Shown in pieces: positions 26,426 through 35,615 of a stretch of DNA of 64,000 nt. Within the stretch, counting starts at the first letter, position 1. The number at the start of each line of letters is the position of its first letter. Both the position numbers and the translations under genes were made by a program. A model generated the notes under the pieces. It was not told the origin of the DNA. It made no database searches and saw only the letters and a list, made by a program, of their open reading frames with translations. Source of the stretch: CAKZML01 sp963823435 (GTDB lineage: Bacteria; Pseudomonadota; Gammaproteobacteria; Steroidobacterales; BM003); assembly GCA_963823435.1 (NCBI GenBank), contig CAWGLN010000009.1, positions 62,001 through 126,000 on the forward strand. The letters are read 5' to 3'.

Positions 26426-27415
26426 CTAGCGGCACTCTTGCGAGTGATTCCCCTGTGTCGGGACCTCAGATCCTGGTAAACCCATGAGTCCATTCCGGGT
26501 TGGATCACCGTCCTGGAAGTGTACTGACCCTTCCTGCCTGAACCCCATCTCTGTCAGGTAGCCGGTAATGAATTGCAGCGAGTAGAAATTGCGTAATTCA
26601 CTCTCGTTGACCGACCAGCTTTGCCGGGTGCCGGCATTGAATGTGTCATGCGCCAGCGCCGCCATTCTCCACATGTCTTCGTTGTGCGCGTCGTGGTCAC
26701 GCAGGATCAGCTTGCCGCCAGGGCGAATCACATCACGCACCGAGGATATAAACGCTCCTCGCTGGTTATCGGGCAATGATGAAAGCCGATGTATACGGTG
26801 ACAAGATCCAGTGACTCCTTCGGAATGACATTGCGCAAAGTCGAGTCGAATAATTGCCCATGTCGATATGCGTACCAATCCTGGTGAGTTGGCCACGCTC
26901 GACGATGTCTTCCGGACCGTAGCCGCCCTCCGCGGTATGCAGCAGAAAGATATCGCCGGCGATGTCCAGGCGATCCTCCAGCACGCTGATGTAACGACCG
27001 GAGGAATCCGATTTCGAGGTAACCGTCGTATCGGGCCTCGCGATCAAGGAGCTCCAGGGTTTGATCCGCCATGATGGCTTTTTGCCTGGCGAGGGCGGGA
27101 ATGGCGTAACGTAACGCGCCCAGAAATGGTCGGATATCGTCAAGTTCCTCCTGCAAGGCCGAATAAATCTGCTTGTCCGATACACCCGGCTCTGACAGCT
27201 CTGACCAGGGCCTGGTGAAATTCCTCCTCCGGATACAGGTGAAATACGTTAGTAAGAAACGCGAGAAACTCTTGCCGAAGCCGCGGATTGGAATAGATAT
27301 ACCGGAAGTTTCCGAGCTGGGCAGAGGTCCAGGAAAGACTTTCAGCGAACCCCCGGCCTGGAACTGCGGTTGCGAGCAACGCAGACAGGGCCACAATGAA
27401 TTCCCGTCTTTTCAC
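26426..27415 (-). CDS. class I SAM-dependent methyltransferase with a Tat-like signal (about four frame breaks)
   Basis: GTG 27415 follows AGGAGC and gives MKRREFIVALSALLATAVPG RGFA, a possible twin-arginine or Sec signal. The chain then passes through SELSEPGVSDKQIYSALQEE and ALARQKAIMADQTLELLDRE to motif I (GYLEIGSSGRYISVLEDRLD). LTRIGTHIDMG, LFDSTLRNVIPKESLDLVTV and YIGFHHCPDNQRGAFISSVR follow, then the late motif VIRPGGKLILRDHDAHNEDM. Breaks lie near 27190, 27008 (one extra base each), 26865 and 26785 (one missing base each, in G or C runs). An exported methyltransferase would lack SAM in the periplasm, so the signal may be a membrane anchor or the family may be non-catalytic. Confidence 0.65.
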
Positions 27416-27535
27416 TCGTAATGCTCCTGGTGAACGATGGCAACATGGAAGACGGGTTGTCTGCTGTCATCAGGCGCGCGAAATGTTACCCTGACCGCAA
27501 TTATACCGAGTCTAAACAGTATGCGAGAAGCGCCT

Positions 27536-29995
27536 ATGAAGCACGGAATCTGGCAACGAATCAAGCGAAAAGTCGGCAAATTACTTCGCACCGCAGCCTA
27601 CCTTTCAATTTTGTACGCGTCGTGGTCGCGGTGGTTATCTGGCACAGCGGGGATGACGACTACCCGGGTCGCTTGCACGATCTACGTCGTCAACGACATC
27701 ACCGAACTCAATCCTGTCCCAATGTCCAGGGTACTCGCACCACGTTCGACAGAAGAAATTGTTGCCGCAATCAAGACCAGCAGCGGACCGGTTTCTATCG
27801 GTGGCGGACGCTTCAGCATGGGTGGGCAGACAGCGATCGACAACGGTCTGCAACTGGATATGCGGGACTACGACCAGGTCGTGGCGTTCTTTCCGGAAAG
27901 AACGCGAGATCACCGTCCAGTCCGGCATGTCCTGGCGCGAATTGCAGGAATATATCGATCCCCATGACCTGTCGGTGAAGATCATGCAGACCTACGCGAA
28001 TTTCAGCGTGGGCGGATCAGTGAGCGTGAATGTGCATGGTCGTTATATTGGTCACGGCCCGATAATTTCCTCCGTCAAGGCAATGCAACTGGTACTTGCG
28101 GATGGCAGCGTGGTCAATGCTTCGCGTGAGGAAAACCCCGAGCTGTTTTTTGCTGCCATAGGCGGTTATGGCGGCATCGGCGTCATCACCGAGGTGACAC
28201 TGGAACTGGCAAAGAATGAGAAGGTCGAACGTCAGACCAAAACCATGCCGATTGCGCTGTATCGCGAACATTTTGCGAAAAATATTCGTGACAACGACAA
28301 GGTCATTTTTCACAACGCCGATATTTACCCGCCGGACTTCGAAACCGTGCGCGATGTCAGTTGGTACGTCACCGATGAGCCCGTGACTATCGAGGATAGG
28401 CTGATCGACGCACACGCCGATTACCCCTTGTTGCCAAAGCTGATTGAATTCACCAGTTCCGGCGCGTTTGGCAAGTGGTTGCGCTCCGCCGTGTTTGACC
28501 CTGTCTACTATATCTCCGACCGTGTTGCCTGGCGTAACTGGGAGGCCAGCTACGACGTGCGTGAACTGGGCGAGGGTGATCGCAGCAAACGCACCTGGGT
28601 GTTGCAGGAGTATTTCATCCCGGTGGAACACTTCGACAACTTTGTGCCGAAGATGCGTGCGATCTTCAGGAAGCACGATGTCGATGTCGTCAATATTTCC
28701 ATTCGTCACGCATTGCCGGATGCGGAATCCTACCTGTCGTGGGCGCGAGACGAAGTGTTTGCCTTTGTCGTGTACCACAGCCAGGGAACCACAGACGAGG
28801 ACAAGGCGAAGGTAGGTCTGTGGACCCGCGAGATGACCGACGCCATCCTGTCCGAGGGCGGCAGCTACTATTTGCCCTACCAACCTCACGCGACGACCGC
28901 CCAATTTCTCGCAGCCTACCCGGACGCGGACAAGTACTTTGCGGTAAAAAAGGCGGTTGATCCAAATAACCGATTCCAGAACAAGCTTTGGCAAAAATAT
29001 TATCCAAGCAGGGAGTCGACATATCGTGATTACCTGGGTGGTCTCGACGGGTACAAAAAGGGTGAGGAGCAGACCTTTCTGAGCCTGCCCGAGTGGTATC
29101 TCGTGTTCAATCCGAATGAGTATGCGGACTTCCTTGAACGCGGCAATAATCCGAGCGACTTTCCCTTCTTCTCCAGTATTGACGAGTATTGGTCTTTGTT
29201 TGACCGGGTCAATCGTGCTTGCCGAGGACCTGTATCCCGAGAATTCCGAGTATCAGCTCATGCTTTGGGTCATCGGTGTAAGCACCACTGCGGAATTTGT
29301 CGCCAAAGGTGCTTACGAAAATACCGTCGGTCGCTTCACCCGCTGGACAGCATCCGGCGACACACCGGAAGACGTACTGATCCAAGAAGCCCATCGCGCC
29401 TACGCCAGGCTCATATACGTGGAGCCCTGGTACAACTTTCCGTTCTGGAATCACGCGCGACGTATATGGACTGAAACCCCGTTTTTCGGCGAGAACTTTA
29501 TACGCAAACTGGAGCGCAAGCTCATGTTCACTGCCGAATTCGGTTTCAAGGGTATCTATGCCCGGGCGGTGGGTTTTGGGGCCAAGACCGCTTACGAGGA
29601 ATCCGACGGTCTGGTAACCCTGCACGTCGTCGCGGACGCGGCCATTGTGCCTACAGTGGATCCCAGAATTAATGTGCTAAAGGATCTGGGCGAAGGTGAT
29701 CTCGATAATCACTCTGCCACGCTGGGGGGAGTTTACCGAGATAGTGCCAAAACTCGCCAAGGCCGGTGTTCGGTTCGTCGAAATTTCGGGCAATGACGAA
29801 ATTCTCATTACTACCGTTGAAACCAGGGACCAGGCTGACAAGCCGGAAAAAGCACGCTTTCTGTTTCATTCCGCAGTGGTCTCACCAGCAAACATGCAGC
29901 GATCAGTGTACCTTGTTCGCGTGGAAGATTTGAGCTCGGTTCTGAACAGCCTGGAAGCTACAGACTCGACACTTGAGCACGTATTCGACTACTGA
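27536..29995 (+). CDS. membrane-anchored FAD-binding oxidase (at least three frame breaks)
   Basis: PCMH-type FAD-dependent oxidoreductase. ATG 27536 gives a basic N-terminus (MKHGIWQRIKRKVGKLLRTA) and probably one membrane helix. The FAD domain follows: NDITELNPVPMSRVLAPRST, GPVSIGGGRFSMGGQTAIDN, REITVQSGMSWRELQEYIDP, FSVGGSVSVNVHGRYIGHGP and FAAIGGYGGIGVITEVTLEL. After a substrate domain ending near DPNNRFQNKLWQKYY there is an extra C-terminal region of about 300 residues (FLSLPEWYLVFNPNEYADFL, then AHRAYARLIYVEPWYNFPFW) that I do not recognise. Frame shifts of one extra base occur near 27900, 29210 and 29700. It diverges from the methyltransferase gene; substrate unknown. Confidence 0.75.
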
Positions 29996-30178
29996 CCGGC
30001 AGGCGCGGCCAAAGCGACCCTGGTGCCGTTTTTCCGCGCCCCAACATGGAGTCGCGTCACCTCGCCGAGAGGTCGAACCAATCGCGCGTTTCTCGGCATT
30101 TTGCCCGGTACTACGAACGGGCCGATTCTGATTTCGATAGTGAGCGTCCACAGCTCCTGCCTTTATTCGGCTCGTTGA

Positions 30179-31213
30179 TCAGGACACCAGGATGCGAAGC
30201 CAGACCAGCGCGAACAATCCAAGGTAGACCCAGCGGGCGGCGGCGTTAAGCCGCCGTGCTTCGGTCATGCGCTCGGAATTCGCCCAACGACTCACGATGA
30301 CAGTCACGGCTAGCGCCAGGAAAACCAACAGCATGCATCCACTCACAAACAGATCCGCACGGGTCATGTACGAGATACGCGGAAGGTTCATACGTATGCT
30401 GAATCCAAACGCGAGCAGCGAGAAAATCGTGGCTGTCGATATGGCGATGCGCGATGGAAAAAGATTGGGCTGTAACCAGAACGCAGACCAGGCCATGAGG
30501 ACAATCAGCGTCATGGGCAAAAACATGGTCAAAAAATAGTACTGAGAATTGCGTTGCGCCTGCACCCGGAAGGTGAACTGGGGCAAGGCGATGCCGGCCG
30601 CCGGCACGCTGAAGTCGTGAAACTCGGGTTCAAGTATCTTGAACTTCCACCCCTCGACGCTGAAGGGCTTGACCCAGTCATCAACGTCCCCATCAAGCAC
30701 GAACTGTAATTCGTCGGGTCGAAATTCGTAAGAAACAAATTGAATCGGCAAGATCTGGCTGTCGAAAGGAAATTCCTTCAGATTCATATCTGCCAGCAAC
30801 TCGCCGTAGAATCGCATCCTGTATACAACGTTACCCAGCGCATCGACCCGGGCCACCCGCTGCAACTGGGGATTCAACCCCCGGTCATTCACGACTAATC
30901 CTTTCGGTGACCAGATATCATCCAGGGGAAATATTCGGTACTGAGTAGATCGCGCCCCTTCCGGTAACGCCAGGCGCGGATCATGCCAGGAGACTCTCAG
31001 GAACATGTCTACGGAAAACCGTTGCCGGACATCATCGATTTCATCGATATCCATCAGGTAGACACCAATTTTGACCTGGGTGGCCCCGCCCGCCGCGCCG
31101 GGGCGCTCACCAACCCATTCAGGATTGACCGCCTCAACGCTCTCAGCCGTGTGCGCCATGCCGAACAGAGCCGTCAGTGCGAGTATCCCCGCGCACAATA
31201 CTTTCCGCCTCAT
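30179..31213 (-). CDS. pentameric ligand-gated ion channel (prokaryotic Cys-loop receptor homologue)
   Basis: Bacterial relative of GLIC/ELIC. ATG 31213 has GGGGAGGAG upstream and opens a signal peptide (residues 1-23, ending MAHTAES). The extracellular beta-sandwich (about 45-222) has VKIGVYLMDIDEIDDVRQRF, LRVSWHDPRLALPEG, IFPLDDIWSPKGLVVNDRGL and the loop LKEFPFDSQILPIQF, which lacks the cysteines, as usual in bacteria. Helices: M1 about 224-246 (YYFLTMFLPMTLIVLMAWSA), pore-lining M2 about 252-274, then NLPRISYMTRADLF linking to M3 about 285-307, and M4 about 325-342. At 344 residues it matches GLIC. Agonist and ion selectivity are unknown. The frame is intact. Confidence 0.93.
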   Translation of the reverse strand: MRRKVLCAGILALTALFGMAHTAESVEAVNPEWVGERPGAAGGATQVKIGVYLMDIDEIDDVRQRFSVDMFLRVSWHDPRLALPEGARSTQYRIFPLDDIWSPKGLVVNDRGLNPQLQRVARVDALGNVVYRMRFYGELLADMNLKEFPFDSQILPIQFVSYEFRPDELQFVLDGDVDDWVKPFSVEGWKFKILEPEFHDFSVPAAGIALPQFTFRVQAQRNSQYYFLTMFLPMTLIVLMAWSAFWLQPNLFPSRIAISTATIFSLLAFGFSIRMNLPRISYMTRADLFVSGCMLLVFLALAVTVIVSRWANSERMTEARRLNAAARWVYLGLFALVWLRILVS

Positions 31214-31527
31214 TACTCCTCCCCAGAAAGGAATTTTCTCGTCCAAGAACCCTAACATACCAGACCTGGAGGACCGCCATGCCGAGGCAGATGCCAGCCC
31301 GGAGTCATACCCTGCATAGCCCGTGCAGGCCATATTCTAGCCGCCAGGCGGCATTACTTGGCAGCAAAAAAGGTCCCCCATCCAATTCTGTATCCCGACC
31401 CGAAGACGATCTGACGCTCCACCCTTCTACCCCCGCAACTACGCATAGGATGACGGATATCCACGATAGGCACCGCTAAAGGCCACCGGGAAAATCCACT
31501 TGTACCATCAGGGCATGGAGAGCAGAA

Positions 31528-32064
31528 ATGCGAAGGACGGTTAACTGCGCGTTTATCTTGATCTCACTGCTGCTGTTTACCGGTCCGGCCGGCGCCCAGT
31601 CAGTTGAAGAACTGCTGGATATGGCCAACGACGGCATTGGCAGCGCCCAGTGCTTGCTCGGTTTCAAGTACCTGGATGGGGACGGGGTAAAACAGGACAC
31701 CACCGAGGCCATGAAGTGGTTCCGCATGGCGGGTGACAACGGCGATGCTCATGCGGCGTACACCCTGGGTCGCATCTATTATAAGGGTGAAGGGACATCC
31801 GTCGATTACGCCGAAGCCTTAAAGTGGTTCCTGATGGCTGCCGAAAAGAGCGACGCCAACTCCCAATTCAGGCTGTCAGAGATGTATCTCAAGGGTAACG
31901 GCGTGGACAAAGACCAAGTCGCAGCCTATGCCTGGCTCACGCTGGCCATCGGCAACGGCGCCAATAAACGTGGTATACGCGACAACCTGGAGCGCGACAT
32001 GACCAAGGCTCAGGTGGAAAAAGCCAAGAGCATGGCAGACTCGCTGGCAGCCAACTTCGAGTAG
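31528..32064 (+). CDS. exported Sel1-repeat protein
   Basis: Signal peptide (MRRTVNCAFILISLLLFTGP, cleavage near AGA|QS) followed by about three Sel1-like repeats: AQCLLGFKYLDGDGVKQDTT EAMKWFRMAG, AAYTLGRIYYKGEGTSVDYA EALKWFLMAA and SQFRLSEMYLKGNGVDKDQV AAYAWLTLA. Such alpha-solenoid proteins mediate protein contacts in the periplasm. The C-terminal helix is charged (DMTKAQVEKAKSMADSLAAN). ATG 31528 has GGAGAG five bases upstream. The 314 bp between the ion-channel start and this gene hold no clear feature. Confidence 0.85.
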   Translation: MRRTVNCAFILISLLLFTGPAGAQSVEELLDMANDGIGSAQCLLGFKYLDGDGVKQDTTEAMKWFRMAGDNGDAHAAYTLGRIYYKGEGTSVDYAEALKWFLMAAEKSDANSQFRLSEMYLKGNGVDKDQVAAYAWLTLAIGNGANKRGIRDNLERDMTKAQVEKAKSMADSLAANFE

Positions 32065-32246
32065 CCCGATCCGGTTTGAATAACGGGCGTCTCCCTGCAA
32101 TCAAAGCCGATCACGGCAACCCCGGCTAACCACCGGGACCTTCTATCTATAACCGTAGTTCTCGTCCGTATGATCCACTATTCCCCGATTATCACAGGCT
32201 GGGCCATGCTGGAAAGAGCTGATCCTGGCTCGAGGGGAGTGTTTAA

Positions 32247-32720
32247 GTGGCCGTGTCGAAATGCGTCTCGGATTATCTAACACGTGAGAAGCTCGAATAT
32301 TCTGTCGTCCACCACCCCCATTCCGAATCCAGTGACATGACTGCCGAGGCAGCCCATATCTCGGGTGAGCGCCTGGCCAAGGGCGTGCTTCTCAAAGACA
32401 ACCGCGGCTATTTGCTGGCGGTGGTTCCCGCTAGCCATACGCTGGAGACAGGCACCCTGAGCCAGAAAATCAGGCGCCCGATGATCATGGCCGCCGAGCC
32501 CGAGATCGCGCGATTGTTTCCCGACTGTGAAGTGGGCGCCATACCCGCTATCGGAAAGGCCTACGGACTGACCACCGTGGTGGAGCATGCGCTCTGCGAG
32601 CTTCCGGAGATTTTCTTTGAGGCCGGTGACCATGAAACCCTCATAAGGGTAGACGACAAAAACTTCAAGCACCTCATGGACGGCGCAATATTTGCCAGTT
32701 TCAGTCACCATAAGGGGTAG
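32247..32720 (+). CDS. YbaK/ProX-type aminoacyl-tRNA deacylase
   Basis: Hydrolyses mischarged aminoacyl-tRNA in trans; YbaK relatives act on Cys-tRNA(Pro). The 157-residue domain shows VVHHPHSESSDMTAEAAHIS, GERLAKGVLLKDNRGYLLAV (catalytic Lys region), VVPASHTLETGTLSQKI, AEPEIARLFPDCEVGAIPAI GKAYGL and IFFEAGDHETLIRVDDKNF, all typical of the family. GTG 32247 follows GAGGGGAG. Its substrate cannot be fixed from sequence. The stop codon directly abuts repeat copy C, with no base between. Confidence 0.88.
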   Translation: MAVSKCVSDYLTREKLEYSVVHHPHSESSDMTAEAAHISGERLAKGVLLKDNRGYLLAVVPASHTLETGTLSQKIRRPMIMAAEPEIARLFPDCEVGAIPAIGKAYGLTTVVEHALCELPEIFFEAGDHETLIRVDDKNFKHLMDGAIFASFSHHKG

Positions 32721-32879
32721 GGAGCCTCTGATCCAGTCATGAACTTGTATCTTGCGACTAAACAATCCAGCTTCTATGTTGCCAATCCTCGCAATAGCTG
32801 GCTATTCCGGGCGATTGGCGCCTTGAATCTGAATCGTTTCGCCAGCAATCTACTTCGTCCAGATTGAATCAGAGACTCC
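32721..32879 (+). repeat. 160-bp inverted-repeat element, copy C
   Basis: Starts GGAGCCTCTGAT and ends ATCAGAGACTCC, with one mismatch in the right terminal repeat. About 12 differences in 159 positions separate it from copy B. It begins at the base after the TAG of the deacylase gene and ends 97 bp before the ThDP-enzyme gene. No clear target duplication. Confidence 0.85.
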
Positions 32880-32976
32880 AGAGGCCCGTAAGCTACCCCG
32901 TACAACGATCTCTGCCAGGATGGGGTGAACCCAGGGTCCCCCGCACGGTGAGGGCCGCATAAGGAAACCAGCTACT

Positions 32977-34704
32977 GTGAAAAAGACGGCTGCATCGTTA
33001 CTTCGCCACGCCCTGGAGCAGATTGGTGTGCGTTTCACTTTCGGGATTCCAGGTGTTCACAACATCGAGATCTACGATGAACTGGCCTCCTCGCCGAGTA
33101 TAGAACCCGTCCTGGTCACCCACGAAATGTGCGGCAGCTTTATGGCCGACGCAGTCAGTCGATGCTCCGACCACATCGGCACCGTGGTTGTCGTTCCGGC
33201 TGCCGGGATCACCCACGCCAGCAGCGGCATCGGGGAGGCCTTTCTCGACGGTATACCCATGCTGGTAATCAGCGGTGGCATACGCACCGACCTGGACAAG
33301 AGTTACCAGTTGCACGATGTCGACCAGCAGGCCCTGCTCGCCCCCATTACCAAGGCGACCTTCAGGGTCCAGCGACACAAGGACGTTATACCGACGGTGT
33401 ACGAGGCCTATCGCATCGCCACCAGCGGGGAACCGGGCCCTGTGTATATCGAGATTCCTGCGAACCTGCAGCTGCTGATGGGCGAAGTGGACGAATTGCC
33501 CGCTTACCAACCCGGTCAGCGCGAAGCCTGTGACCCCGCACTTATCAAGCAGGCCGCCCAGCGGCTGGTGGAAGCCAGGCAGCCCGGATTATTCGTTGGT
33601 TGGGGCAGCCGCCACGCCAGGGACCAGGTCGCCAGGATCGCGGAACTTCTGGGGGCTCCGGTGGCCACAACCTTGCAGGGCCTGTCCACCTTGCCTGGCA
33701 CCCATCCGCTGCATACCGGCATGGGAACAGGGCCCTCCTCAGTCCCGATAGCGCAAAAGACCTTCTCTGGCTGCGATTGCATGTTGGCTGTGGGCACACG
33801 CTTCGCCGAGATTTGTACCGGCAGCTATGGTATGCAACCGCCTGCAAACCTTATCCATGTGGATATAAATCCCAATGTATTCGACGTGAATTACCCGGCC
33901 GCCCTGAGCATCGAAGGTGACGCCAGGGAGGTGCTCACACAACTGCAGGCAGAGCTGGAACGCCTGCTGGACAGCGCAAGAGATTCTAGTGCGCTGGCCG
34001 CCTCTATTGCCGCAGGAAAGCAGGCCTATATTGACCAGTGGATGAAACACGACAGCAAGGGACTGGTAAACCCGGCGGTGCTGTTTGAACACATCAATCG
34101 TCAGCTTGATAACGACGCCATCATCACCTGTGACGACGGCAACCACACTTTCCTCGCCGCCGAGTTACTAAAAATTCCGGAGCAGGGACTGTTTATTTCC
34201 CCGACTGATTTCAACTGCATGGGCTACTGCGTGCCGGCAACCATTGCGGCCAAACTGGTCAATCCGGACCGCCAGGTTGTGGGCATAGTCGGCGACGGCG
34301 CATTCCTGATGTCCGCCATGGAATTATTAACCGCCAGCTCTCGCCAGCTTGGTCTGGTAATCCTGGTGTTCAACGACGGCGAGCTTTCGCAAATCGCGCA
34401 AGCCCAGCAAATTCCGTACAACCGCAAGACCTGCACGACCGTTCCCAGCCTGGACTACGAAGCCATGGCCAGGGCAACCGGATGCGCGTTCGTACGCATA
34501 GGGAGTAATGAAGAGGTGGCCGCTGGAATCGGCTCGGCCCTGGAGCAAGGCAGGCGGGGCCCGGTACTGGTGGACGTGCGTATTGACTACAGCAAGGCCA
34601 CACAGTTTACCAAGGGTACGGTGAAGACCAATCTGAAGCGCTTCGATTTTTCCAACAAGGCGCGCATCGTCTCACGCGCACTGTGGCGACGTATCAGAGG
34701 CTAG
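32977..34704 (+). CDS. thiamine-diphosphate-dependent enzyme, acetolactate-synthase-like
   Basis: The 575-residue protein has the three-domain layout of the ALS/pyruvate-decarboxylase family. The N-terminal PYR domain has IGVRFTFGIPGVHNIEIYDE and the catalytic Glu in VTHEMCGSFMADA. The middle domain has GWGSRHARDQVARIAELLGA, PVATTLQGLSTLPGTHPLHT and LIHVDINPNVFDVNYPA. The C-terminal PP domain has VGIVGDGAFLMSAMELLTAS...LVFNDGELS, the GDGx(24-27)N cofactor motif. No small subunit gene is adjacent, so an acetolactate synthase of branched-chain synthesis is unlikely. Alternatives are a catabolic carboligase or decarboxylase. Start GTG 32977; an AAGGAA lies 12 bases upstream. Confidence 0.85.
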   Translation: MKKTAASLLRHALEQIGVRFTFGIPGVHNIEIYDELASSPSIEPVLVTHEMCGSFMADAVSRCSDHIGTVVVVPAAGITHASSGIGEAFLDGIPMLVISGGIRTDLDKSYQLHDVDQQALLAPITKATFRVQRHKDVIPTVYEAYRIATSGEPGPVYIEIPANLQLLMGEVDELPAYQPGQREACDPALIKQAAQRLVEARQPGLFVGWGSRHARDQVARIAELLGAPVATTLQGLSTLPGTHPLHTGMGTGPSSVPIAQKTFSGCDCMLAVGTRFAEICTGSYGMQPPANLIHVDINPNVFDVNYPAALSIEGDAREVLTQLQAELERLLDSARDSSALAASIAAGKQAYIDQWMKHDSKGLVNPAVLFEHINRQLDNDAIITCDDGNHTFLAAELLKIPEQGLFISPTDFNCMGYCVPATIAAKLVNPDRQVVGIVGDGAFLMSAMELLTASSRQLGLVILVFNDGELSQIAQAQQIPYNRKTCTTVPSLDYEAMARATGCAFVRIGSNEEVAAGIGSALEQGRRGPVLVDVRIDYSKATQFTKGTVKTNLKRFDFSNKARIVSRALWRRIRG

Positions 34705-34861
34705 TCTCCCTGCCGAGACAAAAACAGCGGATCACGATGGACGTCAACTCCAGGCCCTTGCCCCGGGGCATCCCTGGCAATCACAAGCGCTAGCTCACCT
34801 GCACCATCGGCAAACGGGAACTGAATCTGGATCAGGGGTTTCAAGCACCCTGATCGGAACC

Positions 34862-35311
34862 TCAAGCAGCCCGCTGCTGCTCCACCTTCTGACCGTGAAT
34901 CATGACGCCAACAATGTCTGACAACTGCTCCGATACCAGGTCGATGATATCGTCCACCGCCAGGATGCCTACCAGGAATCCATCTTTGTCCACCACCGGC
35001 GCCCTGCGCACACCGCGATCACGCATGGCCTTGATAGCATCGCTGACGCTGCCGTCCTCTGGCAGGCTCAGCAAGCGACTGCCGGTGAGATCACCGACAC
35101 GCAGCTTGGCAGCCGGCAATTCCTCGGCCAGCACCTCCAGCACCAGGTCCCTGTCGGTGACAATACCCACCGGCTTCCAAAGCGCCTCGTCTCCTTCGAC
35201 CACCACCACTGTTCCCACGTGGTGCTCACGCATGAGTCTTGCTGCAACCCCGATGGACTCCGACCTGTCAACAACGACAACGCCCCGGTTGCAGACCTCC
35301 CCGATAGTCAT
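34862..35311 (-). CDS. two-CBS-domain protein
   Basis: A 149-residue protein made of a Bateman module. CBS1 is GVVVVDRSESIGVAARLMRE HHVGTVVVVE...PVGIVTDRDLVLEVLA; CBS2 is LLSLPEDGSVSDAIKAMRDR GVRRAPVVDKDGFLVGILAV DDIID. Such modules bind adenine nucleotides and sense energy state. ATG 35311 is chosen because AAGGA lies at the right distance and MTIGEVC begins the domain; an upstream ATG at 35350 adds 13 residues. No partner enzyme is evident next to it. Confidence 0.88.
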   Translation of the reverse strand: MTIGEVCNRGVVVVDRSESIGVAARLMREHHVGTVVVVEGDEALWKPVGIVTDRDLVLEVLAEELPAAKLRVGDLTGSRLLSLPEDGSVSDAIKAMRDRGVRRAPVVDKDGFLVGILAVDDIIDLVSEQLSDIVGVMIHGQKVEQQRAA

Positions 35312-35539
35312 AACTGTGTCCTTCCAATGTTCCCGCGACCGTGGTCTCATTCTGTGGGTCCGCGCAGCAATGTGTCACTAGGCACATGCCGTAGAAAAAC
35401 TACGGAATGGGTAGGGGGATTCCTACCACAAGCGATGGGCACGTTTCGCAATTCGACAGGCGACGCCATCGTTGCTTCGGCAGGCGAGAGTGCTTTCCTG
35501 TGCGTCCCTGGATCTGCAAGCTTGCCTGATCCCGGCGAC

Positions 35540-35577
35540 AAACGACCCGGTACTGGCGGCCGAATGCCGGGTCGTTT
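35540..35577 (+). promoter_or_regulatory. strong hairpin in the leader of the dehalogenase gene
   Basis: AAACGACCCGG (35540-35550) and CCGGGTCGTTT (35567-35577) are perfectly complementary over 11 bp around a 16-nt loop. It ends 38 bp before the dehalogenase ATG. Only three T follow the stem, so it is not a typical terminator. The remainder of the 304-bp gap (35312-35615) shows no other clear feature. Confidence 0.5.
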
Positions 35578-35615
35578 ATGTTTGACCATCAAGCGGGCCC
35601 AGCAGTGGAGCGGAC

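Noticed and set aside
584..30000. Programmed +1 frameshifting as the cause of the many frame breaks
   Set aside because: The junctions share no slippery motif or stimulatory structure, lie at arbitrary places within domains, and include one-base deletions as well. Errors are the simpler reading.
23189..32867. A 42-codon ORF present in all three copies of the 160-bp repeat (ending NLLRPD/E)
   Set aside because: Between copies B and C most differences within the frame change the amino acid and only about two are silent, so there is no sign of protein-level selection. The frame is kept simply because the copies have no internal indels.
34690..34705. ATCAGAGGCT at the end of the ThDP-enzyme gene, resembling the repeat terminus
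   Set aside because: Only ten bases match, the following bases differ, and it is part of the coding sequence (RRIRG-stop). A chance match is plausible.
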